Positions 42,671-51,998 of a DNA stretch of 64,000 bases are shown here, piece after piece. Both the position numbers and the translations under genes were made by a program. A model generated the notes under the pieces. That model was not told the DNA's origin. It saw only the letters and a list, made by a program, of their open reading frames with translations, and ran no database searches. The stretch's first letter is position 1, and each line of letters begins with the position of its first letter. Source of the DNA: Prado023 sp963747335 (GTDB taxonomy: Bacteria > Actinomycetota > Actinomycetes > S36-B12 > CAIYMF01); contig CAVVEV010000003.1 in the NCBI GenBank assembly GCA_963747335.1, forward strand, positions 558,001 through 622,000. Direction: 5' to 3'.

Positions 42671-43945
42671 GTGCGCCGCCGCATCCTGCTGACCCTGCTG
42701 GCCTCGACCTCCATCGTCCTGGTGGCGTTCCTGGTCCCCCTGATGGTGCTCATCGGGTCGTTCGCCGTCGACCGTGCCCAGCGCGAGGTCGTTCTGCAGA
42801 TCCAACCGCTCGTGTCCCGGATCCCTGTCGTGGAGCCCGACTCGCTCGACGAGCTGGTTGATGCCTTCGCCGAGGAGACCGGGCACCCCGCCACCGTGTA
42901 CCTGGCTGACGACACCGTCGTCGGGGAGCCCAGGGAGCTGGATCCCTCAGTCCGGCTCGCCCGCGAGAAGGGCGCCTTCTTCACCGAGGCGGACGGCGGC
43001 CGCGACCTGCTCGTCCCGGTCTACACCGACACCGGAGAGGCTGTCCTGCGGGTCTTCGTGACCGACGAGGAGCTCACCGGTGCGGTACGGGAGGCCCGCC
43101 TGACCCTCCTTGCCCTCGGCCTGGGGTTGCTCGCCGTATCGGTCGGTCTCGGCCTCCTGCTCGCCCGGACGTTCCTGCGGCCCATCACCGAGCTGGGCGC
43201 CACCGCTGAGCGCCTGGCCGGCGGCGACCTCACCGCGCGCGTGGCGCCCAGTGACATCAAGGAGATCGGCACTGCCGGCACCGCCCTCAACCGCCTGGCC
43301 GGACGGGTCGTCGAGCTCCTCGGGCTCGAGCGCGAGGAGGTGGCTGACCTCGCCCATCGGCTGCGCACCCCGGTGGCCGCCCTGCGCCTTGATGCCGACT
43401 CACTGCCGGAGGCCGATTCCACCGACCGGCTGCGCGCCGACGTCGATCGGCTCGACCGGATGGTCGACGAGGTCATCCGCGAGGCACGTCGCCCGTTGCG
43501 GGAGAACATCCCCACGAGCGCGGACCTGTGCACGGTGGCCCGCGAACGCTCCTCGTTCTGGGCAGTCCTGGCCGAGGACCAGCAACGCACCCTCACCGTC
43601 GACATCCCGCCCGAGCCGCTTCTGGTGGTTGCTGAGGGCCGTGACCTCGGGGACGCCCTCGACGCGCTCATCGGCAACGTGTTCTCGCACACCGACGAGG
43701 GCGTGCCGTTCCGGGTCGCGGTGGGCCTCGGCGCGGATGGACGTGCGTGGCTGGAGGTCAGCGATGAGGGGCCGGGCTTCGCCTCCACCGCTGTCCTGGA
43801 ACGTGGGCTGTCGGTCTCCGGGTCCACCGGACTGGGTCTGGACATCGCCAGGCGTCTCGCGGAGCGCTCCGGGGGATCGATCGAGATCGGACCGAGCGCG
43901 TCCGGGGGCGCCCGGGTCCGGCTCCACCTGACGGTGCCCGGCTAG
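42671..43945 (+). CDS. Two-component sensor histidine kinase
   Basis: This 424-aa kinase has two transmembrane helices (residues about 5-30 and 145-165) enclosing an extracytoplasmic domain of about 110 residues. Then follow HAMP (RTFLRPITELGATAERLAGG), the H-box (DLAHRLRTPVAALRLDADSL) and HATPase with DEGPGFASTAVLERG and GSTGLGLDIARRLAER. The start is GTG 42671. It pairs with the response regulator upstream. The extracytoplasmic domain shows no cysteines or known sensor motif. Confidence 0.92.
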   Translation: MRRRILLTLLASTSIVLVAFLVPLMVLIGSFAVDRAQREVVLQIQPLVSRIPVVEPDSLDELVDAFAEETGHPATVYLADDTVVGEPRELDPSVRLAREKGAFFTEADGGRDLLVPVYTDTGEAVLRVFVTDEELTGAVREARLTLLALGLGLLAVSVGLGLLLARTFLRPITELGATAERLAGGDLTARVAPSDIKEIGTAGTALNRLAGRVVELLGLEREEVADLAHRLRTPVAALRLDADSLPEADSTDRLRADVDRLDRMVDEVIREARRPLRENIPTSADLCTVARERSSFWAVLAEDQQRTLTVDIPPEPLLVVAEGRDLGDALDALIGNVFSHTDEGVPFRVAVGLGADGRAWLEVSDEGPGFASTAVLERGLSVSGSTGLGLDIARRLAERSGGSIEIGPSASGGARVRLHLTVPG

Positions 43946-43963
43946 TCAGGGGCGTCGATCGGA

Positions 43964-43980
43964 ACCGCATCCGATGCGGT
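43964..43980. terminator. Bidirectional hairpin between kinase and ctaB
   Basis: ACCGCAT-CCG-ATGCGGT: a perfect 7-bp stem with a 3-nt loop, between convergent genes. No T-tract. Confidence 0.6.
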
Positions 43981-43994
43981 GAGACACCCAGACC

Positions 43995-44924
43995 TCAGGT
44001 CAGGAACGGATCGATCGCGACGACGAGGAAGAGCAACGACAGGTAGGAGATCGAGCCGTGGAACAGGCGCATCGCCCGCGCATCCGGGGCACCTGCGCGG
44101 ACCCGGCGCCGCAGGGCGTAGGCCTCGTACAGGAATGCTCCGCCGAGGAGCACAGCGGCGGACGTGTAGAGCCAGCTCATGCCCGCGACCGGGGTCAGGA
44201 CCAGCGAGGTGGCCACCATCGCCCAGGAGTACCAGACGATCGCGGAGGCCACGGAGCGGCTGTCCGCGACGGCGGGGAGCATCGGCACCCGGGCGGCCTG
44301 GTAGTCGGCCTTGAAGCGCAGCGCCAGCGGCCAGTAGTGCGGCGGCGTCCAGAAGAAGACGATGCCGAAGAGGACGAAGGGCGTCGGGGACAGCGATCCG
44401 GTGATCGCCGCCCACCCGATCAGCACCGGGAAGCACCCTGCGGCCCCACCCCAGACGATGTTCTGGGCGGTGCGCCGCTTGAGCAGCATGGTGTAGATGA
44501 AGACATAGAAGCCGATGGCGCCCGCCGCGAGGACAGCCGACAGGAGGTTGACCGTGAGTGCCAGCAGGCCCACGGAGGCCACGCTGAGCAGGATCCCGAA
44601 CCGCAGGGCCTGGGACGTGCTGATGGTGCCGGTCACGAGGGGGCGCTGCTGCGTGCGCACCATGACGGCGTCGATGTCACGGTCGTAGACCTGGTTGATG
44701 ACGTTGGCCCCTGCCGCAGCCATCGTCCCTCCCAGGAGCGTGAGCAGCGTCGTGCTCAGCGGCGGGAAGCCACCGGCTGCCAGGAACATCACCGGGACGG
44801 TCGTGACCAGCAGGAGCTCGATGACGCGGGGCTTGGTCAGCGCGAGGTAGGCGCGCCAGCGGGACGCTGACCCGCCTGCCGACTCCGGATGGGCACCGAC
44901 GCGGCCGGACTCCACTGCTGTCAC
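43995..44924 (-). CDS. ctaB: Protoheme IX farnesyltransferase (heme O synthase)
   Basis: This enzyme adds the farnesyl tail to heme B, making heme O, the substrate of CtaA. The 309-aa protein has about nine transmembrane helices and the UbiA-type motifs NVINQVYDRDIDAVMVRT (DxxxD) and RTAQNIVWGGAAGCFPVLIG. GTG 44924 is set by TAGCAT 6 nt upstream. It is divergent from tkt, as in other actinobacteria. Confidence 0.96.
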   Translation of the reverse strand: MTAVESGRVGAHPESAGGSASRWRAYLALTKPRVIELLLVTTVPVMFLAAGGFPPLSTTLLTLLGGTMAAAGANVINQVYDRDIDAVMVRTQQRPLVTGTISTSQALRFGILLSVASVGLLALTVNLLSAVLAAGAIGFYVFIYTMLLKRRTAQNIVWGGAAGCFPVLIGWAAITGSLSPTPFVLFGIVFFWTPPHYWPLALRFKADYQAARVPMLPAVADSRSVASAIVWYSWAMVATSLVLTPVAGMSWLYTSAAVLLGGAFLYEAYALRRRVRAGAPDARAMRLFHGSISYLSLLFLVVAIDPFLT

Positions 44925-44930
44925 GCACCC

Positions 44931-44978
44931 ATGCTACCCGCGTCGCTGTGCAGGCCCGACCCGGCCGACAGATACCCT
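44931..44978. promoter_or_regulatory. Divergent promoters for ctaB and tkt
   Basis: The minus-strand TAGCAT (44936-44931) is 6 nt from the ctaB GTG. The plus-strand TACCCT (44973-44978) lies 31 nt ahead of the tkt ATG, giving tkt a short leader that carries AGGAGG. Confidence 0.6.
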
Positions 44979-45009
44979 CTCGGCGGGGGTATTCGACGCA
45001 GGAGGACGC

Positions 45010-47070
45010 ATGGGGATCGCTGGCTGGACCGCGCTCGACGACAGAGCGGTCGCAACCGCACGCGCACTGGCCGCTGACGCGGTCCAGAAGGTGGGCAACG
45101 GCCACCCCGGCACCGCCATGGCGCTGGCGCCGGCCGCCTACCTGCTGTTCCAGCGGTTCCTGCGCCACGACCCCGCCGACCCGACCTGGATCGGGCGCGA
45201 CCGGTTCATCCTGTCGTGCGGGCACAGCAGCCTCACCCTCTACATCCAGTTGTACCTCTCCGGGTACGGGATCTCCCTTGATGACCTCAAGGCCTTCCGG
45301 ACCCTGGGGTCGCTCACTCCCGGTCACCCCGAGCACAACCCCGCCCGTGGCATCGAGATGACCACGGGGCCCCTCGGTCAGGGTGTGTCCTCCGCGGTGG
45401 GCGTGGCGATGGCCGCCCGGTACTCCCGGGGCCTGCTGGACCCCTCAGCCCCCGAGGGTGCGAGCCCCGTCGACTTCACCACCTGGGTCATCGCATCCGA
45501 TGGCGACCTCGAGGAGGGAATCTCAGGCGAGGCAGCCAGCCTCGCGGGCACCCAACGGCTCGGGAACCTCGTCGTCCTGTGGGACGACAACCGGATCTCC
45601 ATCGAGGGCGACACCGCCGTGGCGTTCACCGAGGACGTCGCTGCCCGCTACCGGGCCTACGGCTGGCACGTCCAGACCGTTGAGCTCGGGGCCGACGGCA
45701 GCGTCGACGTCCATGCCCTGGCAGATGCCATGGCCGCCGCCCGCGACGAGCTCGGCGCCCCCTCGCTGATCCAGCTGCGCACGGTCATCGCCTGGCCCGC
45801 ACCGACCATGCAGAACACCGGCGCGTCGCACGGCTCGGCGCTCGGGGCCGCCGAGGTCGCCGCCACCAAGCAGGCCCTGGGGATGGATCCGGAGGTTGCG
45901 TTCGACGTCGACGACGAGGTCCTGGCCCACGCCCGTGAGGTGGGCCTGCGCGGAGCCTCGCTGCGGGCGGACTGGGAGGTCGGGTACCAGCGCTGGCGGG
46001 AGGCCAACCCCGACGCAGCCGCCCTGCTGGATCGACTGATCCGACGCGAGCTCCCCGCGGGATGGCGCGATGTGCTTCCCACCTGGGAGCCGGGGACCTC
46101 GATCGCCACCCGTGTGGCCTCCGAGCGGGTCATCAACGACCTTGCCGGCGTCCTGCCGGAGCTCTGGGGCGGGTCGGCGGACCTCGGCGGGTCAAATGGG
46201 ACGACGATCAAGGGCGGGCGCTCCTTCCTGCCGGCCGGATCGCCGCTGCCGGATGCCGACCCCTACGGCCGCGTGATCCACTTCGGCGTCCGCGAGCACG
46301 CGATGGGCGCGGTCCTCAACGGGATCTCCCTGCACGGGCTCACCCGAGCGTTCGGCGGCACCTTCCTGGTGTTCAGCGACTACATGCGCGCCCCCGTGCG
46401 GCTGGCCGCCCTGATGAGCCTGCCGTCATTGTTCATCTGGACGCACGACTCCGTGGGGGTCGGCGAGGACGGACCGACCCACCAGCCGATCGAGCACCTC
46501 TGGGCGCTTCGGGCCGTACCAGAGCTCTCGGTGGTCCGCCCCGCAGATGCCAACGAGACCGCCGAGGTCTGGGCAGCGGCCCTGGAGAACCCGGGTCCCG
46601 TCGGGTTCATCCTCACGCGGCAGAACGTGCCCACCCTCGACCGATCTGCCGGGGAGCTGGCGTCGGCCGCCAGCCGCGGGGGCTACGTGATCGCGGAGGC
46701 CGCTGGTGGCCAGCCACAGGTCCTGCTGCTGGCCACCGGTTCCGAGGTCGCCGTGGCCATGGGTGCCCGTGAGCTGCTCGAGGCCGAGGGGATCCCCACG
46801 CGCGTCGTGTCCATGCCCTGCCTGGAGTGGTTCGAGGCACAACCGGCCGAGTATCGGGAGCAGGTGCTTCCGTCGGCGGTACGCGCGCGCGTCAGCGTCG
46901 AGGCAGGCAGCGACCAGGGCTGGTGGAAGTATGTGGGCTCCGACGGCGCCTGTGTGTCCATCGGACATTACGGGGCATCGGCCTCGGCCGGCGAGCTCTT
47001 CGAGCAGCTGGGCTTCACGCCGGGCAACGTGGCGGCCGTGGCGCGCGAGGTCCGAGGCCGGATCAGCTGA
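45010..47070 (+). CDS. tkt: Transketolase
   Basis: This 686-aa thiamine-pyrophosphate enzyme of the non-oxidative pentose phosphate pathway has GHPGTAMALAPAAYLLF, SCGHSSLTLYIQLY, the TPP/Mg site DGDLEEGISGEAASLA ... WDDNRISIEG, the E1 glutamate region HFGVREHAMGAVLN and DSVGVGEDGPTHQP. AGGAGG precedes the ATG. It is not followed by tal, zwf, opcA or pgl as in many actinobacteria; the convergent rbpA is next. Confidence 0.97.
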   Translation: MGIAGWTALDDRAVATARALAADAVQKVGNGHPGTAMALAPAAYLLFQRFLRHDPADPTWIGRDRFILSCGHSSLTLYIQLYLSGYGISLDDLKAFRTLGSLTPGHPEHNPARGIEMTTGPLGQGVSSAVGVAMAARYSRGLLDPSAPEGASPVDFTTWVIASDGDLEEGISGEAASLAGTQRLGNLVVLWDDNRISIEGDTAVAFTEDVAARYRAYGWHVQTVELGADGSVDVHALADAMAAARDELGAPSLIQLRTVIAWPAPTMQNTGASHGSALGAAEVAATKQALGMDPEVAFDVDDEVLAHAREVGLRGASLRADWEVGYQRWREANPDAAALLDRLIRRELPAGWRDVLPTWEPGTSIATRVASERVINDLAGVLPELWGGSADLGGSNGTTIKGGRSFLPAGSPLPDADPYGRVIHFGVREHAMGAVLNGISLHGLTRAFGGTFLVFSDYMRAPVRLAALMSLPSLFIWTHDSVGVGEDGPTHQPIEHLWALRAVPELSVVRPADANETAEVWAAALENPGPVGFILTRQNVPTLDRSAGELASAASRGGYVIAEAAGGQPQVLLLATGSEVAVAMGARELLEAEGIPTRVVSMPCLEWFEAQPAEYREQVLPSAVRARVSVEAGSDQGWWKYVGSDGACVSIGHYGASASAGELFEQLGFTPGNVAAVAREVRGRIS

Positions 47071-47194
47071 CACCTGACTTCGCAGGCCCTGACACAGCGA
47101 CCGTGTGAGGGATTTGGGGTCGTCAGCCGGAGGTGGTCATCGCCGACTCCGCCAACTGCTGGAAATTGAGCGATGTCGGATCCAGCGCTGCGGC

Positions 47195-47530
47195 TCAGCC
47201 CTGCTCGCGCATCCGCTCGAGGGCCTCGGCCAGGATCGCGTCCCCGTCGACGTCGGAGCGACGCTCCTTGACGTAGGCCAGGTGGGTCTTGTAGGGCTCG
47301 ACCTTCGCAGGCGTGGGCGGGTTCTCCGGGTCCGGACCGGCCGGGTAGCCGCACGTGGGGCAGTCCCAGATCTCGGGAATGGCCGCCTCGTCGGAGAAGC
47401 TCGGGGTGGTCTCGTGCCCGCGGGCGCAGTAGAAGCTCACCCGGTGCCGCGGCGCGGCGTCCCCGCGCTCGGCCTCCCCCATGGGCCCGGACCCGACCCG
47501 GCTGCCCCTGATCGCGTTACCACCAGCCAC
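47195..47530 (-). CDS. rbpA: RNA polymerase-binding protein RbpA
   Basis: RbpA is an actinobacterial factor that binds RNA polymerase and stabilises group 1/2 sigma open complexes. The 111-aa protein contains the zinc-binding-like core FYCARGHETTPSFS and WDCPTCGYPAG and the C-terminal sigma-interacting helix DILAEAL-type ERRSDVDGDAILAEALERM. The N-terminus reads VAGGNAIRGSRVGSGP. GTG 47530 has GGAGG 5 nt upstream. Confidence 0.96.
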   Translation of the reverse strand: MAGGNAIRGSRVGSGPMGEAERGDAAPRHRVSFYCARGHETTPSFSDEAAIPEIWDCPTCGYPAGPDPENPPTPAKVEPYKTHLAYVKERRSDVDGDAILAEALERMREQG

Positions 47531-47580
47531 AAGTGCCTCCGAAGAATCGAACAGGTAGGGGACAGCAGAGAACGAACGGC

Positions 47581-47805
47581 CTAGATGGCCAGGCCCAGGG
47601 CGACGATCGTGGCCACCCAGATGATCAGCAGCGCGTACGTGATGCGGTCGAGGTTGCGCTCAGCGACCGAGCTGCCCCCCAACGAGGAGCTCACGCCACC
47701 GCCGAACAGGTCCGACAGACCTCCGCCCTTGCCCTTGTGCAGCAGCACGAGGACGATGACGAGCACGTTGAGCACCAGGAGCAGGACTTGCAGTGCGGTG
47801 ATCAC
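47581..47805 (-). CDS. secG: Preprotein translocase subunit SecG
   Basis: This 74-aa SecYEG accessory subunit has two hydrophobic helices flanking LLHKGKGGGLSDLFGGG, the family signature. GTG 47805 (VITALQVLLLVLNVLV) is the likely start, with AAGGGA upstream. An in-frame ATG at 47820 would add five residues; a TATCCT -10 box lies at 47837-47832. It sits before rbpA and after tpiA, as in other actinobacteria. Confidence 0.92.
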   Translation of the reverse strand: MITALQVLLLVLNVLVIVLVLLHKGKGGGLSDLFGGGVSSSLGGSSVAERNLDRITYALLIIWVATIVALGLAI

Positions 47806-47951
47806 AGGGGGTCCCTTCATTCGATGACGCAAGGATACGTCGTCCCTACGACATTCCGGGCCCAGCCCACACCATTGGACCAATCCGGACGCACCGATGC
47901 CCGGCCGGATCGAACTGCTCGCCCTGACCGGGCATCGTGTGCGCGTGCGGC

Positions 47952-48725
47952 TCAGGCCAAGCGGTACTTGCAGATCGCGACGAACTCGTCGGCGTCCAGC
48001 GACGCCCCACCGATCAGGGCACCGTCCACGTCGGGGCCGGCCATGATCTCAGCGGCGTTGGCCGCCTTCACCGACCCGCCGTACTGGATGCGGATCGCGT
48101 CGGCGACCTCCTGGCTGTACAGCTCGGCCAGGCGGCGGCGGATCGCCCCACACATGTCCTGCGCGTCCTGCGGGGTGGCCGTCAGGCCAGTGCCGATGGC
48201 CCAGACCGGCTCGTAGGCAATCACGATCGTGGCGGCCTGGTCGGCCGGGATGTCGGCAAGACCGCCGTCGAGCTGGCCGAGCGTGACCTGCTCCTGGATG
48301 CCTGCCTCACGCTCCTCCTTGACCTCGCCGATGCACATGATCGGCACCAGGCCGTGCTTGTAGGCGGCCTTCACCTTGGCGTTGACCAGGGCGTCGTCCT
48401 CACCGTGGTACTGCCGGCGCTCGCTGTGCCCGATGACGGCGTAGGTGCATCCGAGCTTGCTCAGCATCACACCGGAGATCTCGCCGGTGTAGGCGCCCGA
48501 GTCCTGGGCGGAGATGTCCTGGCTGCCGTAGACAACCTTGAGGTTGTCCGCGTCGACCAGGGTCTGGACCGAGCGGATGTCGGTGAACGGCACCATCACG
48601 CCGGCCTCGACCGCCTCGAAGTCCTCGTCAGTGAGGGCGAAGGCGATCTTCTGCACGTGCGCGATGGCCTCGAGGTGGTCGAGGTTCATCTTCCAGTTGC
48701 CTGCCATGAATGGCTTGCGTGCCAT
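47952..48725 (-). CDS. tpiA: Triosephosphate isomerase
   Basis: This enzyme interconverts dihydroxyacetone phosphate and glyceraldehyde-3-phosphate. The 257-aa TIM barrel has FMAGNWKMNLDHLEA, the electrophilic histidine in VIGHSERRQ and the catalytic glutamate in AYEPVWAIGTG, plus GGSVKAANAAEI (phosphate loop). It starts 3 nt after the pgk stop. Confidence 0.97.
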   Translation of the reverse strand: MARKPFMAGNWKMNLDHLEAIAHVQKIAFALTDEDFEAVEAGVMVPFTDIRSVQTLVDADNLKVVYGSQDISAQDSGAYTGEISGVMLSKLGCTYAVIGHSERRQYHGEDDALVNAKVKAAYKHGLVPIMCIGEVKEEREAGIQEQVTLGQLDGGLADIPADQAATIVIAYEPVWAIGTGLTATPQDAQDMCGAIRRRLAELYSQEVADAIRIQYGGSVKAANAAEIMAGPDVDGALIGGASLDADEFVAICKYRLA

Positions 48726-48728
48726 GTG

Positions 48729-49937
48729 TCAGCCCTCCAGGACTGCGAGTCCGGGCAGGGTCTTGCCCTCGAGGAGTTCGAGGGACGCGCCACCGCCGGT
48801 GGAAATGTGGGAGAAGCCGTCCTCCAGGCCGAGCTGGCGGACTGCCGCGGCGGAGTCGCCGCCCCCGATGACCGAGAACGCACCCGAGTCCGCGATCGCC
48901 TTGGCGACCTCGAACGTGCCGGTGGCGAACTCAGGGACCTCGAACACGCCCATGGGGCCGTTCCAGACCACCGTCTTCGCGTCAGTGACCTTGCTCGAGA
49001 ACAGGGCGATGGTCTCGGGGCCGATGTCCAGGCCCATCCAGCCATCGGGGATCTCGCTGCTCGGGACGACCTTGCGCTCGGGGGTCGGGTTGTCCTTGCC
49101 CGGGAAGGCGTCGGCGACCATGGTGTCCACGGGGATCACCAGCTCGATGCCCTTCTCGGCCGCCTTGGCGATGTAGCCCTTGACCGCCTCGATCTGGTCC
49201 TCCTCGAGCAACGAGGTGCCCACACCGTGGCCGTTGGCGGCGAGGAACGTGTAGGCCATGCCGCCCCCGATGAGCAGCCGGTCGACGCTGTCGATCAGGT
49301 TGTCGATCACACCGAGCTTGTCCGAGACCTTGGACCCGCCGAGGATGACCACGTACGGACGGTCCGGGTCGGCCAGGACCTTCGAGAAGGACTTGACCTC
49401 CTTCTCCACGAGCAGGCCCGCAGCGTTGGGCAGCAGCTCGGCGACGTCGGTCACCGACGCCTGCTTGCGGTGCACGACGCCGAACCCGTCGGAGACGTAG
49501 ACGTCGGCCATGGCGGCCAGCTCGGCGGCCAGCTCCTTGCGCTGCGCCTCGTCCTTGCTGGTCTCGCGGGCGTCGAACCGGATGTTCTCCAGCAGGGCCA
49601 CCTGGCCCGGCTGGAGGGCAGCGACTGTGGCCTTCGCGGAATCCCCGGTCACGTCGGAGGCCAGGGCGATGTCCTGCCCGAGCAGCTCACCGAGGCGCTT
49701 GGCCACGGGTGCCAAGGAGCCGGACTCCTCGAAGCCGATGCCCTTGGGCCGGCCGAGGTGGGCCACGATGACCACCTTGGCCCCGGCGCCGGTGAGGGCC
49801 GCGAGAGTGGGAAGGCTGGCGACGATGCGGCCGTCGTCGGTGATGACGCCGGAACCGTCCTTGGCCAGCGGAACGTTGAAGTCCGACCTCAGCAGGACTG
49901 TCTTGCCAGCGATATCAAGATCACTGATGCTCTTCAC
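48729..49937 (-). CDS. pgk: Phosphoglycerate kinase
   Basis: This 402-aa glycolytic kinase has RSDFNVPL, VVIVAHLGRPKG and GGGDSAAAVRQLG. GTG 49937 has GGGAGA 7 nt upstream; the longer open frame into whiA is not supported. The gap gene usually found between whiA and pgk is absent here: 88 bp separate the two genes. Confidence 0.97.
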   Translation of the reverse strand: MKSISDLDIAGKTVLLRSDFNVPLAKDGSGVITDDGRIVASLPTLAALTGAGAKVVIVAHLGRPKGIGFEESGSLAPVAKRLGELLGQDIALASDVTGDSAKATVAALQPGQVALLENIRFDARETSKDEAQRKELAAELAAMADVYVSDGFGVVHRKQASVTDVAELLPNAAGLLVEKEVKSFSKVLADPDRPYVVILGGSKVSDKLGVIDNLIDSVDRLLIGGGMAYTFLAANGHGVGTSLLEEDQIEAVKGYIAKAAEKGIELVIPVDTMVADAFPGKDNPTPERKVVPSSEIPDGWMGLDIGPETIALFSSKVTDAKTVVWNGPMGVFEVPEFATGTFEVAKAIADSGAFSVIGGGDSAAAVRQLGLEDGFSHISTGGGASLELLEGKTLPGLAVLEG

Positions 49938-49981
49938 TACGGAATCTCCCTTTGTGGGTGAACGGCCACCTTGCAGGCATG

Positions 49982-49987
49982 AGCCTA
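49982..49987 (-). promoter_or_regulatory. Candidate -10 TAGGCT for pgk
   Basis: TAGGCT (minus strand) would start a transcript with about a 40-nt leader holding the GGGAGA site of pgk. No clear -35 seen. Confidence 0.4.
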
Positions 49988-50025
49988 TTGACGTGGCAGC
50001 GCGGTCGCCCGTTGACGGCAGCCCG

Positions 50026-50994
50026 TCACATCGAGGAGATGCCGTCCTCCGTGTTGGGGATTCCGAGCTCCACCGCACGCTTGTCGGCAAGTGCCAGCAG
50101 GCGGCGGATCCGGCCGGCGATCGCATCCTTCGTCATCGGCGGGTCGGCCAGCGCGCCGAGCTCCTCGAGGCTGGCCTGCTTGTGCTCGAGGCGCAGCTTG
50201 CCCGCCACAGCAAGGTGGTCGGGGACGGTGTCGCCGAGGATGAGCAGGGCGCGCTCGACCCGAGCCCCCGCGGCGACAGCGGCGCGCGCGGACCGGCGCA
50301 GGTTGGCGTCGTCGAAGTTGGCCAGGCGGTTGGCGGTCGCCCGGACCTCACGGCGCATCCGCCGCTCCTCCCAGGCCATCACCGACTCGTGGGCACCCAT
50401 CCTGGTGAGCATCGCGCTGATGGCGTCGCCATCGCGGATCACGACCCGGTCGATCCCGCGGACCTCTCGCGCCTTGCTGGCGATCCCCAGCCTCCTCGCG
50501 GCCCCCACCAGGGCGAGCGCCGCCTCGGGGCCGGGGCAGGACACCTCGAGCGACGACGACCTGCCCGGTTCCGTGAGGGACCCGTGGGCCAGGAAGGCCC
50601 CACGCCAGGCCGACTCCGCGTCGCAGAGCGCGCCGTTCACCACGACCGCGGGCAGTCCGCGCACAGGGCGCCCCGAGGCGTCGAGGAGACCCGCCTGCTT
50701 GGCCAGGCGCTGCCCGTCCTGGGCGATGGTGAGCACGTACCTGTTGCCCCGGCGGATGCCCGAGGGAGCCACCACGGTGATGGTGGCCGAGTGGCCGAAC
50801 ATGTCCGCGATGGCGCTGCGGGCACGACGTGCCGCTGCCCCGGTGTCGAGCTCAGCCTCCACCACGACCTTGCCGGCGACGAGGTGCAGCCCACCGGAGA
50901 AGCGCAGGAGTGCAGAGACCTCGGCCTTTCGGCAGCACGTCTTCGTGATCGGCAATCGGCTCAGTTCATCCTTCACGCCCGCCGTCATCGCCAT
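50026..50994 (-). CDS. whiA: DNA-binding regulator WhiA
   Basis: WhiA is a conserved Gram-positive regulator that controls sporulation and division genes in Streptomyces. The 322-aa protein has the degenerate LAGLIDADG N-terminal half (SALLRFSGGLHLVAGKVVVE) and a C-terminal helix-turn-helix (LADPPMTKDAIAGRIRRLLALA). The start MAMTAGVKDELSRL matches Streptomyces WhiA; an alternative ATG at 50988 would give a 4-bp overlap with yvcK. Confidence 0.95.
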   Translation of the reverse strand: MAMTAGVKDELSRLPITKTCCRKAEVSALLRFSGGLHLVAGKVVVEAELDTGAAARRARSAIADMFGHSATITVVAPSGIRRGNRYVLTIAQDGQRLAKQAGLLDASGRPVRGLPAVVVNGALCDAESAWRGAFLAHGSLTEPGRSSSLEVSCPGPEAALALVGAARRLGIASKAREVRGIDRVVIRDGDAISAMLTRMGAHESVMAWEERRMRREVRATANRLANFDDANLRRSARAAVAAGARVERALLILGDTVPDHLAVAGKLRLEHKQASLEELGALADPPMTKDAIAGRIRRLLALADKRAVELGIPNTEDGISSM

Positions 50995-51998
50995 GCCGGA
51001 ATACTGCCATGCCCGATCACCTCCGCGAACGCCCTCCCCAGGAGCAGCGGATCGTGATGCCCGGCACCTGCCCTCGGGTCGGCAACAGCACGCAGCACCA
51101 GCTCGGCACCGACGTCGCTGCAGGCCCTCCTGAGCGCGTGCTCGTCGGGGACATGGCCCGGATCGGCCAGGACGACGTCGAAGGTCACCGTCGGGAAGGC
51201 CGCATTCAGGACGTGCAGGTGGCCCTGGGGGCTGAACCCGGCTGTCTCGCCCGGCTGGGCCACGAGGTTCAGCGCCAGGATCCGGGTCGCGGCGGACGCG
51301 ACGATCGCGTCGTGGATCCCCGGGACCAGGAGCCCGGCCAGCACCGAGGTGTACCAGGAGCCGGGCCCCATGACGATCGCCTCGGCCTGGGAGATGGCCT
51401 CGATCGCCTCCGGACGCGCGGGCGGATCAGGCGGCTCAAGCGCGATCGACAGGACAGTCCCTTCAGTGACCGCAACCCGGGACTGCCCGCGGACCGTGCT
51501 GATCCCGGGGTGACCCGGGGCGTCGTACACCTCCGCGACGATCTGCACGCCCTCGCTGCACACCGGCAGTACGCGACCATGCGCGCCCAACAGGGCTGCG
51601 ACCCAGTCCAGTCCGGCGACCACGTCACCGGTCTGCTCCCAGAGCGTGGCGATCAGCAGGTTGCCCAACGCGTGACCGGAGAGCTCGCCGGCGGAGAACC
51701 TGTGCTGCACCACAGCACTCCAGGTCCGGCCCCACACGTCGTCGCCGCACAGGGCGGCCAGGGCCATCCGCAGGTCACCGGGCGGGGGCGTGCCCATGTC
51801 GCGGCGCAACCTGCCGCTGGAGCCCCCGTCATCGGCCATGCCGACCACGGCTGTCAGCTGGTCGGTGACACCGCGCAGGGCCCGCAGGGTGACGGCCAGT
51901 CCGTGCCCACCGCCCAGGGCAACCACGGCCGGGCCGGCTGCCACGGGTCGACGGCGTCGAGCGGCACCCCCGGGCTCGGAGCCGGTCGGGGGCATCAT
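50985..51998 (-). CDS. yvcK: YvcK/GlmR-type UDP-GlcNAc-binding regulatory protein
   Basis: This 337-aa protein belongs to the family that binds UDP-sugars and links central carbon flux to cell-wall synthesis. The core ALGGGHGLAVTLRALRG, GMADDGGSSGRLRRDMG and VMGPGSWYTSVLAGLLVPGI are in the usual order. The ATG overlaps rapZ by 4 bp. The C-terminal half ends in QPGETAGFSPQGHLHVL and onward. Confidence 0.95.
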   Translation of the reverse strand: MMPPTGSEPGGAARRRRPVAAGPAVVALGGGHGLAVTLRALRGVTDQLTAVVGMADDGGSSGRLRRDMGTPPPGDLRMALAALCGDDVWGRTWSAVVQHRFSAGELSGHALGNLLIATLWEQTGDVVAGLDWVAALLGAHGRVLPVCSEGVQIVAEVYDAPGHPGISTVRGQSRVAVTEGTVLSIALEPPDPPARPEAIEAISQAEAIVMGPGSWYTSVLAGLLVPGIHDAIVASAATRILALNLVAQPGETAGFSPQGHLHVLNAAFPTVTFDVVLADPGHVPDEHALRRACSDVGAELVLRAVADPRAGAGHHDPLLLGRAFAEVIGHGSIPAWR

